From the NCBI GenBank assembly GCA_023394965.1, contig JAEWZX010000030.1:338158-402157 (forward strand): a DNA stretch of 64,000 nucleotides, read 5' to 3'. Under the pieces are notes generated by a model, which worked only from the letters and a program-made list of their open reading frames with translations, was not told the origin of the DNA and made no database searches. How positions within the stretch are numbered: the stretch's first letter is position 1; each line of letters starts with the position of its first letter. Below are positions 42,376 to 49,862 of this stretch, one piece after another. Made by a program: the position numbers and the translations under genes. This stretch comes from Pseudomonadota bacterium (lineage in GTDB: Bacteria; Pseudomonadota; Alphaproteobacteria; Sphingomonadales; Sphingomonadaceae).

Positions 42376-44247
42376 ATGCTTACTATCGACGGCATCACGA
42401 TCCGGCTTGGCGGCCGGCCCATTCTCGAACGCGCCACAGCGACGATTCCCCACGGCGCGCGTGTTGGCCTGATCGGGCGCAATGGCGCTGGCAAGTCCAC
42501 TTTGATGAAAGCCATCATCGGGGAAATCGAGCCTGACGACGGGCAAATCGGCAAGCCTGCGCGCGCGCGGATCGGATATATCGCCCAGGAAGCGCCCGAT
42601 GGCTCAATCACCCCAGAGGAAGCAGTCCTGGCCGCCGACGTGGAACGCGCGCGTCTGCTTGATGAGGCGGAAACCTGCACCGATGTCGACCGGCTTGGCG
42701 AAGTCCACGAGCGCCTTCTGGCCATCGACGCCTATAGCGCGCCGGCGCGTGCGGCGAAGATCCTCAACGGTCTTGGTTTTGATGAAGACATGCAGCGCCG
42801 CCCGCTGTCGAGTTTCTCCGGCGGCTGGAAAATGCGCGTGGCCTTGGGCGCGTTGCTGTTTTCCGAACCCGACGTACTGCTGCTCGACGAGCCTTCGAAC
42901 CACCTGGACCTCGAAGCGACCTTGTGGCTCGAAAACTTCCTCCGGTCCTATCCCGCCACGCTGCTGGTTATAAGTCACGAACGCGACCTGCTGAACAATG
43001 TCGTCGATCATATCCTTCATCTTCAGGGCGGTGGGCTGACGCTCTACACCGGTGGTTACGACGCGTTCGAGAAACAACGGGCGGAGCGCGCCGCGCAGTT
43101 GGCTTCGGCGAAGGCCGCACAGGATGCACAGCGGGCTAGACTTCAAGACTACGTAGCACGCAACAGCGCCCGCGCCTCGACCGCCAAGCAAGCCCAGGCC
43201 CGGGCCAAGATGCTGGCGAAAATGCAGCCGATCGTGGCTTTGATCGAAGACCCATCGCTTAGCTTCGACTTCCCCTCGCCCGAAGAGCTACGCTCTCCCA
43301 TGATAACGCTGGAAGGAGCTGCCGTGGCCTATGGCGATGCTCCTCCTATCCTGCGGCGCCTCGACATGCGGATCGATGCCGATGATCGAATCGCGCTGTT
43401 GGGCCGCAACGGCAACGGCAAGACCACCTTCGCCCGCCTGTTGGCAGCACAGCTCCCTGCTGTCGAAGGGGCCATGAACGCACCAGGCAAACTCAAGGTT
43501 GGTTACTTCACGCAGTATCAGGTCGAAGAGTTGGAAAGCGATGCCACGCCGCTCGAGCTGATGACGCGGGCAATGGAGGGAAAACCACCTGCTGCCGTGA
43601 GGGCACAATTGGGACGCTTCGGTTTCTCGGGGCCGCGCGCAACCACCAATGTTTCGCAGCTCTCTGGCGGCGAGCGTGCCCGGCTCGCACTGGCACTCAT
43701 CACGCGCGACGCACCGCATCTGCTGATTCTTGACGAACCCACCAACCATCTCGATGTCGACGCGCGCGAAGCTCTGGTTCAGGCACTCAATGACTATACC
43801 GGGGCCGTCATCCTGATCAGTCACGATCGGCACATGGTGGAACTGACGGCGGATCGACTGGTGCTGGTCGATCGTGGTACCGCCAGAGAATACTCCGGCA
43901 GCATGGACGATTACATAGATTTCGTGCTCGGCCGCAATCAGCCAAAGAAGCAGCCCAAAGCCGGTTCGTCCAAGGCGGCTTCGGCAAGCTCTTCCAAAAC
44001 GCGCGCCCAGACCCGTTTTCTCAAGTCCGAACTGGCATCGGCCGAGAAAACCATTGCCCGGCTGGAAGCCACGCTGAATGAAATCGACGAAACCATGTGT
44101 CATCCAGAAAGCGCCCCAGCCCATCTCGCCAACATGGCGATGGACGACCTGCTCATCCGGCGAGCTGAGATCAGCGACCGGCTTGCGAAAGAAGAAACGG
44201 GCTGGCTTGCGCTGGGTGAGAAGCTGCAGAATCTTGAGCAGGCGTAG
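42376..44247 (+). CDS. ABC-F family ATPase (ribosome-associated)
   Basis: Soluble protein with two ABC domains and no membrane part, of the EttA/Uup/YheS class that binds the ribosomal E-site. First domain: Walker A GRNGAGKST near residue 35, SFSGGWKMRVALGALLF and LLLDEPSNHLDLEAT. The linker near 240-300 is charged (P-site tRNA interaction motif region). Second domain: GRNGNGKTT near 340, LSGGERARLALA, LILDEPTNHLDVDAR. A Lys/Ala/Ser-rich segment and a coiled coil (residues 520-620) form the C-terminus, closest to Uup/YheS-like proteins. 623 residues, full length. Confidence 0.92.
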   Translation: MLTIDGITIRLGGRPILERATATIPHGARVGLIGRNGAGKSTLMKAIIGEIEPDDGQIGKPARARIGYIAQEAPDGSITPEEAVLAADVERARLLDEAETCTDVDRLGEVHERLLAIDAYSAPARAAKILNGLGFDEDMQRRPLSSFSGGWKMRVALGALLFSEPDVLLLDEPSNHLDLEATLWLENFLRSYPATLLVISHERDLLNNVVDHILHLQGGGLTLYTGGYDAFEKQRAERAAQLASAKAAQDAQRARLQDYVARNSARASTAKQAQARAKMLAKMQPIVALIEDPSLSFDFPSPEELRSPMITLEGAAVAYGDAPPILRRLDMRIDADDRIALLGRNGNGKTTFARLLAAQLPAVEGAMNAPGKLKVGYFTQYQVEELESDATPLELMTRAMEGKPPAAVRAQLGRFGFSGPRATTNVSQLSGGERARLALALITRDAPHLLILDEPTNHLDVDAREALVQALNDYTGAVILISHDRHMVELTADRLVLVDRGTAREYSGSMDDYIDFVLGRNQPKKQPKAGSSKAASASSSKTRAQTRFLKSELASAEKTIARLEATLNEIDETMCHPESAPAHLANMAMDDLLIRRAEISDRLAKEETGWLALGEKLQNLEQA

Positions 44248-44425
44248 CCGCCTGACCCGTATGCGTAGACTGAATGGTTGTCACCCTGGGTTGCGACGGC
44301 AAAGATCCGACGCCGCTACAGCTGCGCATGATCATTTCCGACAGTCAGGTTGGACGTGGCACAAAGGCAAATTCTATCGCCGGTCAAATACAAACCCGGC
44401 TTTTTAGAACTTGGTTGAACCGGAA

Positions 44426-44612
44426 ATGTCAGAATACGACAGCTACATCATTTGCAGCACACCGCGAACCGGATCTTTCCGGTCTCCTTAAGGAATTGCG
44501 CCGACGGGGCACGGGAAAGCCGTTTAATCTGATCTCGCGCGGCACCTAGTCAAGCCTGTATGACGTAGGGAGTTATATTGAGGCAATCGCCGTAGCGGTT
44601 CAGCGCGTTCAA
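44426..44612 (+). pseudogene. Remnant of an Stf0-type sulfotransferase
   Basis: ATG 44426 opens MSEYDSYIICSTPRTGS, the exact N-terminal PAPS-binding pattern of Stf0 sulfotransferases, but a frameshift near 44470 leads to a stop five codons later. The continuation is readable in another frame (LSGLLKELRRRGTGKP), then a stop, with possible traces (YIEAIA) to about 44610. The remaining 80 percent of the gene is absent. Between here and 44825 I see nothing else. Confidence 0.5.
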
Positions 44613-44824
44613 TTTGCAGATGCGGGCTGGGCGGAGCCCCAGAATCGGTGGTGGTTCAAACCGTAGCGGGCGAGATGTTCGATGCTCGCGTTGTCCAAGG
44701 CGCAGCTGAGGTGATGAAAGTGATGGGCCCGGGTATGGTCAGCGCTTCGTCAGCTAGAGCTCGCATGGATGCGTCGCGCCCGCGCTCGCCTGGCGGCGCG
44801 ACGGGGTGATCGCCACGAGCCTTT

Positions 44825-45091
44825 CTATCCAGCGCCATCGTTAGGGCCACGGAATGTATTCACCGTGGAGAATAGCTCATCGAGCTTTTCCTGCTGGTTT
44901 TGAATATACGGGTTCGACGCATAATCCGAGTCGCTAAAAGCCTTGCTCATCATCTGGTGGACGGCATCGAGGTCGTCCTTGTCGAATTGACCCTTCGCCC
45001 TTAGCCGCGCGACAATCGTCACGATCCCGTTCAAGCACGCAACGCTAACCGCTCCGTAGGCCTGCAAGACCGCAACCTCTTCGTCGGTCAT
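44825..45091 (-). CDS. Small hypothetical protein A
   Basis: An 88-residue soluble, acidic protein starting MTDEEVAVLQAYG; the start overlaps the upstream stop (ATGA), which supports a real, coupled pair. Predominantly helical in appearance, with a charged central stretch (AKGQFDKDDLDAVHQMM). No family recognised. One of four small minus-strand genes between the ABC-F gene and the tRNA-Met island. Confidence 0.55.
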   Translation of the reverse strand: MTDEEVAVLQAYGAVSVACLNGIVTIVARLRAKGQFDKDDLDAVHQMMSKAFSDSDYASNPYIQNQQEKLDELFSTVNTFRGPNDGAG

Positions 45092-45321
45092 CGTCCCACC
45101 CATTCTTTCAGGCGACAAAGCACGCCAACCGGTCGAGTTTCTGAGCTCGGACGAAGGCGAACGTCAAATACATGTTCTACGCCTGCGACAGTCCATATCT
45201 GCTCTTCGCCATCCGGAAAGCGAAACCGGATGGTTTCGCCCACTCTTGGTACGGCCACCATTTCAACATCGTCTAAGACCTGGTCTTGGTCTCGATCCTC
45301 CACAAATCGGACGTTTGGCAT
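45088..45321 (-). CDS. Small hypothetical protein B
   Basis: A 77-residue protein with alternating charged and hydrophobic residues (MPNVRFVEDRDQDQVLDD, then FRFPDGEEQIWTVAGVEHVFDV), suggesting a small beta-rich fold. AGGAGGAA lies just before the start. Coupled to protein A by a four-base overlap. No family recognised. Confidence 0.55.
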   Translation of the reverse strand: MPNVRFVEDRDQDQVLDDVEMVAVPRVGETIRFRFPDGEEQIWTVAGVEHVFDVRLRPSSETRPVGVLCRLKEWVGR

Positions 45322-45348
45322 TCTTCCTCCTAGGATTGGGGTGGGTCG

Positions 45349-45627
45349 TCAGATCGTGCTTGCGATGACGGCCAGCGCTGCGATGGCCATACCCCCGAGC
45401 GCGATAAAGTTGGCGTCTCGTTGTCTAACGCCTGCTCGCCTCTGAAGCTCAAAATCAAGTTGCGAGCGGAAGCCCGCAGATCGGTCACGAGTATTACTCG
45501 ACAGTAGGACAGATAAATACACGTCGCTCACATTCTGAAGTGCCGCAGCCATCTCGAACGGGTTTACATCGTGTTGCACGTCACGAAAGGCCAGGTCGCC
45601 TCGTGTCGGCTTGTACTTTTCGGCCAT
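45349..45627 (-). CDS. Small membrane-anchored hypothetical protein
   Basis: 92 residues from ATG 45627 (MAEKYKPTRGDLAFRD). The C-terminus FIALGGMAIAALAVIAS is one membrane helix, so the protein would be tail-anchored with a polar helical cytoplasmic part (QLDFELQRRAGVRQRD). Starts before the A/B pair on the same strand, 27 bases apart. Function unknown. Confidence 0.5.
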   Translation of the reverse strand: MAEKYKPTRGDLAFRDVQHDVNPFEMAAALQNVSDVYLSVLLSSNTRDRSAGFRSQLDFELQRRAGVRQRDANFIALGGMAIAALAVIASTI

Positions 45628-45756
45628 CTTACCCCCTTCACCGATCACACTGATACGCCCCTAGTCTACTCGCTGCACCGTTCCCGGATAATGACGCGAG
45701 GCGGGAATCATGTTGATCAGGGGTAAGCACTGCGAAACGAGCTAGCAAGCAAGCGA

Positions 45757-45927
45757 CTAGTCATCGTCTCTCCACAGACTATGCCCATCGCCTTCTTCGC
45801 CAAGCCATATTTCAATCGTTCGAGCATTGAGGTCGATAACGATCCGAGCTCGATCATATCCAGCGGCTTTTACTGATTTCAAAGCTCGTTCGATGTCCGC
45901 TTGGGTCACCCGCGCTGCAGCAGTCAT
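45757..45927 (-). CDS. Small hypothetical protein, possibly phage-derived
   Basis: 57 residues from ATG 45927 (MTAAARVTQADIERALKSVK) with a beta-strand segment RARIVIDLNARTIEIWLG and an acidic tail. Such short helix-plus-hairpin proteins are common in alphaproteobacterial prophages and integrated elements, but I cannot name a family. An earlier start at 45963 would add 12 basic residues. Confidence 0.45.
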   Translation of the reverse strand: MTAAARVTQADIERALKSVKAAGYDRARIVIDLNARTIEIWLGEEGDGHSLWRDDD

Positions 45928-46098
45928 TCGTCGTGCCCTAAGTATCCTTCGTGTCGCATTCATGTTGCATCGACGTGCCGCGACACCAAGCGAAACGGCG
46001 CAAAACTGGGAGAAAAAGGACGTCTACGCGCTAATCAGCGTTTGACGCGGAAGCCGACCTCAGCGGAGCTTATCGTACTGATTTTCGTACTAAAGTCT

Positions 46099-46113
46099 TG
46101 GTAGCGGAGGAGG
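46099..46113 (+). repeat. Left attachment core (copy of tRNA-Met 3' end)
   Basis: TGGTAGCGGAGGAGG, identical to 53806-53820. Flanked by two near-identical 16-base repeats, AGCTTATCGTACTGAT (46067-46082) and AGCTTATCATATTGAT (46127-46142), exactly 60 bases apart, which may be recombinase binding sites. Confidence 0.75.
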
Positions 46114-46173
46114 AGTATTTTTTAGAAGCTTATCATATTGATAAATAATTATTTTATTGAGAATTACACTCAA

Positions 46174-46195
46174 AATACCCCCACTGATACCCCCA
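46174..46195 (+). repeat. Tandem TACCCCCA repeats, left end of island
   Basis: AATACCCCCA (46174-46183) and GATACCCCCA (46186-46195), 12 bases apart. The same motif occurs near the right end, so they are candidate integrase arm-type sites. The 46114-46279 interval otherwise holds no gene and is A+T-rich. Confidence 0.5.
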
Positions 46196-46279
46196 GAATT
46201 TCGATGCGGTGAAACGCATACTTTATGCGATGTTTTGCCGTTTTTTCAGCCCCGGTCACCGCACCTTCCGCTTCGGCAA

Positions 46280-46663
46280 TCAACCACCAGCGCATTCGGC
46301 TGCTAGGTAGCACCGGACACGCATGATGTCTGCCAGTTCGCCGTCCAGCATGTGATGAAGTGCGCTCACGCCATCAAAAGCGGCATTGTCCGTTCGTATC
46401 CACGAATAGGCTCGCTCTGACTTGCGGAAGATTGTCATGAGCGCCTTGTGGATGCCTATCAAATTCAACAATCGGGCATGACATTCGGAAGAACACTTGC
46501 CCACCCCCTGCCCCTTCCAGCGCCGATAGGTCCGCAATGGCACATCTAGCAAGGTGGCCGCCTGCTCATCGGGTACGCCCCATTTCTCGAAAAGGCTCAG
46601 GCTCGCACGAAAGAGCGCAGCAGCTTCCTGCTGGGCATCGATTGAATTAACCTCGCCGAGCAT
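46280..46663 (-). CDS. Xre/MbcA/ParS-family protein, toxin partner not seen
   Basis: About 127 residues. A helix-turn-helix region (FEKWGVPDEQAATLLDVPLRTYRRWKG) is followed by the C-terminal domain of the Xre/MbcA/ParS antitoxin group, with SWIRTDNAAFDGVSALHHMLDG and ADIMRVRCYL near the end. Such proteins normally precede a RES-domain toxin, but downstream there are only 165 bases to the island boundary and no toxin. It may be an orphan left by deletion, or a regulator. Start ATG 46663 is chosen over the extended frame to 46735. Confidence 0.7.
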   Translation of the reverse strand: MLGEVNSIDAQQEAAALFRASLSLFEKWGVPDEQAATLLDVPLRTYRRWKGQGVGKCSSECHARLLNLIGIHKALMTIFRKSERAYSWIRTDNAAFDGVSALHHMLDGELADIMRVRCYLAAECAGG

Positions 46664-46764
46664 TTTCTCCAAATCCCCGCAAAATCGAAATCTTCGCGGA
46701 TGGCTGATAACATGAACGCATGGCGCGATCCACATGGCGACCCCGTCCGTTCATGCGATGACAT

Positions 46765-46802
46765 ATGTAGCCATTGACTACATTGAAGCCATGAGCTACA
46801 TC
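46765..46802 (+). promoter_or_regulatory. Promoter/operator of the toxin-antitoxin pair
   Basis: ATGTAG (46765-46770) and CTACAT (46778-46783) form an inverted repeat, with a third CTACAT at 46796-46801. TTGACT (46774-46779) and TACATC (46797-46802), 17 bases apart, look like the promoter, so the repeats overlap both elements as expected for autorepression by antitoxin. Transcription would start at about the toxin ATG (46810). Confidence 0.5.
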
Positions 46803-46809
46803 GCAGGCA

Positions 46810-47061
46810 ATGAAGCCTGTTACCTACACGCGGGCTGCGTTGAAGGCCCTTCGCAAGATGCCCGCGGACGTAGCCGAACGGATCATAGGGAAGATCGAGC
46901 AATATGCCGCCGACCCAGCCTCGCTGGCCAACAATGTCACGGCTCTCAAGGGACAGGAAGGTATCCGTTTAAGAGTGGGCGACTGGCGCGTGATCATGAA
47001 TGATGACGGCGTTGTTCTGGCGGTTCTCGATATAGGGCCGCGTGGCAGCATCTACGGTTGA
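46810..47061 (+). CDS. RelE/ParE-superfamily toxin
   Basis: Predicted ribosome-dependent mRNA interferase or gyrase poison. The 83-residue basic protein shows the superfamily core: TRAALKALRKMP near the N-terminus, IIGKIEQYAADP, then KGQEGIRLRVGDWRVIMN and VVLAVLDIGPRGSIYG with the conserved R-x-G-D-x-R beta-strand. The toxin comes first and the antitoxin second, as in HigBA-type modules. No ribosome binding site precedes ATG 46810, and the predicted transcription start falls on it. Confidence 0.87.
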   Translation: MKPVTYTRAALKALRKMPADVAERIIGKIEQYAADPASLANNVTALKGQEGIRLRVGDWRVIMNDDGVVLAVLDIGPRGSIYG

Positions 47062-47072
47062 TGGAGGCAGAT

Positions 47073-47414
47073 ATGGGTGAAATGATTTCGATCCCGCTTG
47101 AGGAATATCGCAGCTTGCAGGCCGCCGCCGAAGAGCTGGCCGATCTGCAAGCCTATGACCGTGCTCTGGCGCTGCTGGCAAACGGCGATGAGGAACTGCT
47201 GCCTGCCGAATTCGTGAAGCGCATGGTCTCCGGCGAAAGCCCTCTGCGCGTCTGGCGGGAATTCCGGGGCCTTACCCAGACTGCCCTCGCCGATGCTTCA
47301 AGCGTCAACCGGGTGCAGATCGCGGATATCGAAGCCGGACGGAAGAGCGGTTCGATCGAGACGGGCAAGAAGTTGGCCGACGCCTTGAGCATTACTCTCG
47401 ATGAACTGATTTAA
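47073..47414 (+). CDS. Xre-family antitoxin
   Basis: Neutralises the toxin and represses the promoter. The 113-residue protein has an N-terminal part (MISIPLEEYRSLQAAAEELADLQAYDRAL) resembling antitoxin dimer or toxin-wrapping regions and a C-terminal helix-turn-helix (WREFRGLTQTALADASSVNRVQIADIEAGRKSGSIETGKKLADAL). ATG 47073 has GGAGG 5 bases upstream; the alternative ATG 47061 overlaps the toxin stop. The good ribosome binding site contrasts with the toxin gene. Confidence 0.88.
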   Translation: MGEMISIPLEEYRSLQAAAEELADLQAYDRALALLANGDEELLPAEFVKRMVSGESPLRVWREFRGLTQTALADASSVNRVQIADIEAGRKSGSIETGKKLADALSITLDELI

Positions 47415-47604
47415 AGGCGCCGCAGGAAACGCCAAGAGAAGCGACGTTCATCAGATCAGATCCGCTCGCCGAAAGCTATCGTTGATTCAGCCGCACGCAG
47501 GCGACGGCAACTGGGCCGGTTGCAGACAGGCAGGTCTCGCAGAGGATTGAGGCTATAGCTGCCGCCAGATGGATAAGACGAGGCGTCGCCGGACCTCGAC
47601 GCGG

Positions 47605-48228
47605 TCAGCTCTCTAATGGATGGCCCGCGCTGCCGCCTGAATGTCGCCAGCGCATCAGGTACTCGGTGGCGCGCTTGCGGAAGAAATTCTCCGGCAAGTC
47701 CAGCGCCGCCACGGTTCCCGGTCCGATCAGCGACGCGCTCAGCGCGGCCATCACGATAATCGCCACGACTTCCGGCAGCGCTTCGGGCGTCAGGCCGCCG
47801 ACCTCCGGCGTTTCGCCAAGCTCGGCGGGCACTTTGGCGAGATGCTGGTACATCGAATCCAGCCGGTCGCTGCCCTGAGCCGCGAGCCAGCCGATCAGCC
47901 GGCCGACGCCGTCGCTTTCGAATCTGTCGAAAATCACATCGACCAGGTCGGCTTCGGTGATGGCACCGGTGCGCAGCCTGTTCGTCCCTTCTCGCACGGC
48001 TGCGATCATGTCCGCAATGAGCGCATCGGCAAGCGCGGTCTGGAGGTTCGCCGCTGATCCGAAGTGATGGGCGATATTGCCATGCGCCAAGTTCAGCTCC
48101 CCGGCCACGCTTTGCAGGGTGACCGCATCCGGGCCGCCGGTGACGAGCAGCTGGCGCGCTGCCGCAATCGCTTCGGTCCGGACGGCATCCGGATGGCGGC
48201 GGCGCCTGCGTGTCGTGTCGAGTTCTAT
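47605..48228 (-). CDS. TetR-family repressor of the efflux operon, start codon apparently lost
   Basis: The reading frame encodes a full TetR protein: basic start RRRRRHPDAVRTEAIAAARQ, helix-turn-helix with VTLQSVAGELNLAHGNIAHHFGS, and a C-terminal ligand domain ending near 47605. Upstream of the helix-turn-helix there is no ATG, GTG or TTG in frame; the first canonical start is a GTG at 48108 that would delete most of the DNA-binding domain. An ATA at 48226-48228, four codons after a stop, sits where ATG would be expected. Either an ATA start is used or a mutation has crippled the gene. Divergent from the efflux operon. Confidence 0.7.
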   Translation of the reverse strand: MELDTTRRRRRHPDAVRTEAIAAARQLLVTGGPDAVTLQSVAGELNLAHGNIAHHFGSAANLQTALADALIADMIAAVREGTNRLRTGAITEADLVDVIFDRFESDGVGRLIGWLAAQGSDRLDSMYQHLAKVPAELGETPEVGGLTPEALPEVVAIIVMAALSASLIGPGTVAALDLPENFFRKRATEYLMRWRHSGGSAGHPLES

Positions 48229-48272
48229 TGTCGCTGATTACAACAGGCGGTAGGAAGAGCCTATTGTCAATA
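48225..48272. promoter_or_regulatory. Repeats in the TetR/efflux intergenic region
   Basis: CTATTGTC occurs at 48225-48232 (over the presumed TetR start) and 48261-48268. The second copy is part of the palindrome TATTG-T-CAATA (48262-48272), a plausible TetR operator, and on the minus strand contains TTGACA as a possible -35. Confidence 0.4.
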
Positions 48273-48362
48273 ATGCCGATGGCGCTGGGTGATGTACGAG
48301 CAGAGCAAGTTTAGCCACCCCGCAGCTCGCGCACGCAGAGTTGCGGATCGGCAGGGCCAGTG

Positions 48363-49862
48363 ATGATACGTGCTGACCTTCGCGCTGCAATGCTTCTGCT
48401 TGCCGTCTGGCCGCTCAGCGCCTGGGCGCAAGAGATGCCTGCCCCGCAAGCGAACACACAAGACGTAACCTTCGACGCCGCGCTGGCGCGGCTCGATGCG
48501 ACGTCCCCCGGTCTCGCCGGAGAGGAGCACTCGGTCCGCGCGAGCGAGCTGCTCGCCGATGCCACCCGCACGCTGCGCAGGCCGACAGTGACCGCGTCTG
48601 CCAGCCTCATCGAGTATCAGAAGACACTGGGGGTCGATATCAGCGGCCCGCGCGACAATGCCGAGAATGCGGCGAGCGATTTCCTGACCCAATTGCCCGG
48701 CCAGTTTCCGCCCGGCCTCCAACAGATCGTCGGCGACGTGACGCAGCGCTTCGGCGCGGCGCTGCCTGCGATCTTCGGCCAGATCCTTGACACGTTCGAG
48801 TTCCAGACCCGCGACACCGTGTTCCGGCCGACGCTCACTGCAGCGATGCCGATCTACACCGGCGGGGCGATCGGCGCCGTTCAGGACGGCGCGGATGCTG
48901 CGGTCGGCGTCGCCCGGGCCAAGCAGGCTGGCGGGCGCGACCTGTCGCGGGTGAACCTCGTTAAGACCTATTTCGGGCAACAGGTGGCGGTGCAGCTGGC
49001 CCGCTCGACCCGCGAGACGCTGGAGAGCTTCGATCGCCACCTGTCCGATGCGATCAAGCTCGAAGAAAATGGCTTCATCCCGCATGCGCGGGTGCTGCAG
49101 GTGCAGGTCGCGCGCGATGCGGCGCAGCGCGCCTATGAGCGGGCGCGGCTGGAGGAGGCAACCGCCACCGACGCGCTGGCCCGGCTGCTCGACCATCCGG
49201 GCGAGATTTCTGCGGTAACGCCGCTGTTCGTCAGATCGCTGCCGCTCCCACCGGTCGAGACCTTTCTCGCCAGCGTCGACTCCACGCCGCAGGTGCGCGG
49301 GGGCGATGCGGCCTATGATATTGCCAATGCCGGTGTCGATCTGGCCAAGTCGCGCTACCTGCCGCAGGCCTTTGCTTTCGGCAGCTACAACGCCAATCGC
49401 GACAACGCGGTGCCGATCGATCCGGACTGGATTGCAGGCGTCACCTTGCGCTTTACCCTGATGTCCGGCTTCGACCGGAGCAAAACGCTTCAGGCAGCGC
49501 GGGAGCGCGAACGTGCCGCAGCCGAGGTTGCCGCCCAGACCCGCAAGGATGTGACCGGACAGATCGTCAGCGCCTGGAACCTGGTGGAGGCCGCCAGGCA
49601 ATCCTTCCTGCTGCTCGACAGCAATCTCGCCGCCGCGCAAGAGAACCTGCGCGTGCAGCAGCTGTCCTTTGCCGCCGGTGAGGCGCCGTCCTCCGCGCTG
49701 GTCGACGCCGAAGCTATCTTGGCGACGACCAAGACCCAGCGGATCGCAGCGGCCTACGAATATGATCTGGCGCTTGCAGGTCTGCTCGCGGCAAGCCATC
49801 GGGTCGACGAGTTCGGCACCTTTCTGGCGCAAGCCGACCGACGCCTGGAGGACTACGAGTGA
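48363..49862 (+). CDS. TolC-like outer-membrane efflux protein
   Basis: Outer-membrane channel of a tripartite exporter. The 499-residue product has a signal peptide (MIRADLRAAMLLLAVWPLSAWAQ) and two repeated coiled-coil OEP halves: AGAR-like heptads at 140-250 (DRHLSDAIKLEENGFIPHARVLQVQVARDA region) and 370-480 (TLQAARERERAAAEVAAQTRKDV). Start may be ATG 48363 or the adjoining GTG 48360. Stop overlaps the GTG of the fusion-protein gene. Confidence 0.86.
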   Translation: MIRADLRAAMLLLAVWPLSAWAQEMPAPQANTQDVTFDAALARLDATSPGLAGEEHSVRASELLADATRTLRRPTVTASASLIEYQKTLGVDISGPRDNAENAASDFLTQLPGQFPPGLQQIVGDVTQRFGAALPAIFGQILDTFEFQTRDTVFRPTLTAAMPIYTGGAIGAVQDGADAAVGVARAKQAGGRDLSRVNLVKTYFGQQVAVQLARSTRETLESFDRHLSDAIKLEENGFIPHARVLQVQVARDAAQRAYERARLEEATATDALARLLDHPGEISAVTPLFVRSLPLPPVETFLASVDSTPQVRGGDAAYDIANAGVDLAKSRYLPQAFAFGSYNANRDNAVPIDPDWIAGVTLRFTLMSGFDRSKTLQAARERERAAAEVAAQTRKDVTGQIVSAWNLVEAARQSFLLLDSNLAAAQENLRVQQLSFAAGEAPSSALVDAEAILATTKTQRIAAAYEYDLALAGLLAASHRVDEFGTFLAQADRRLEDYE

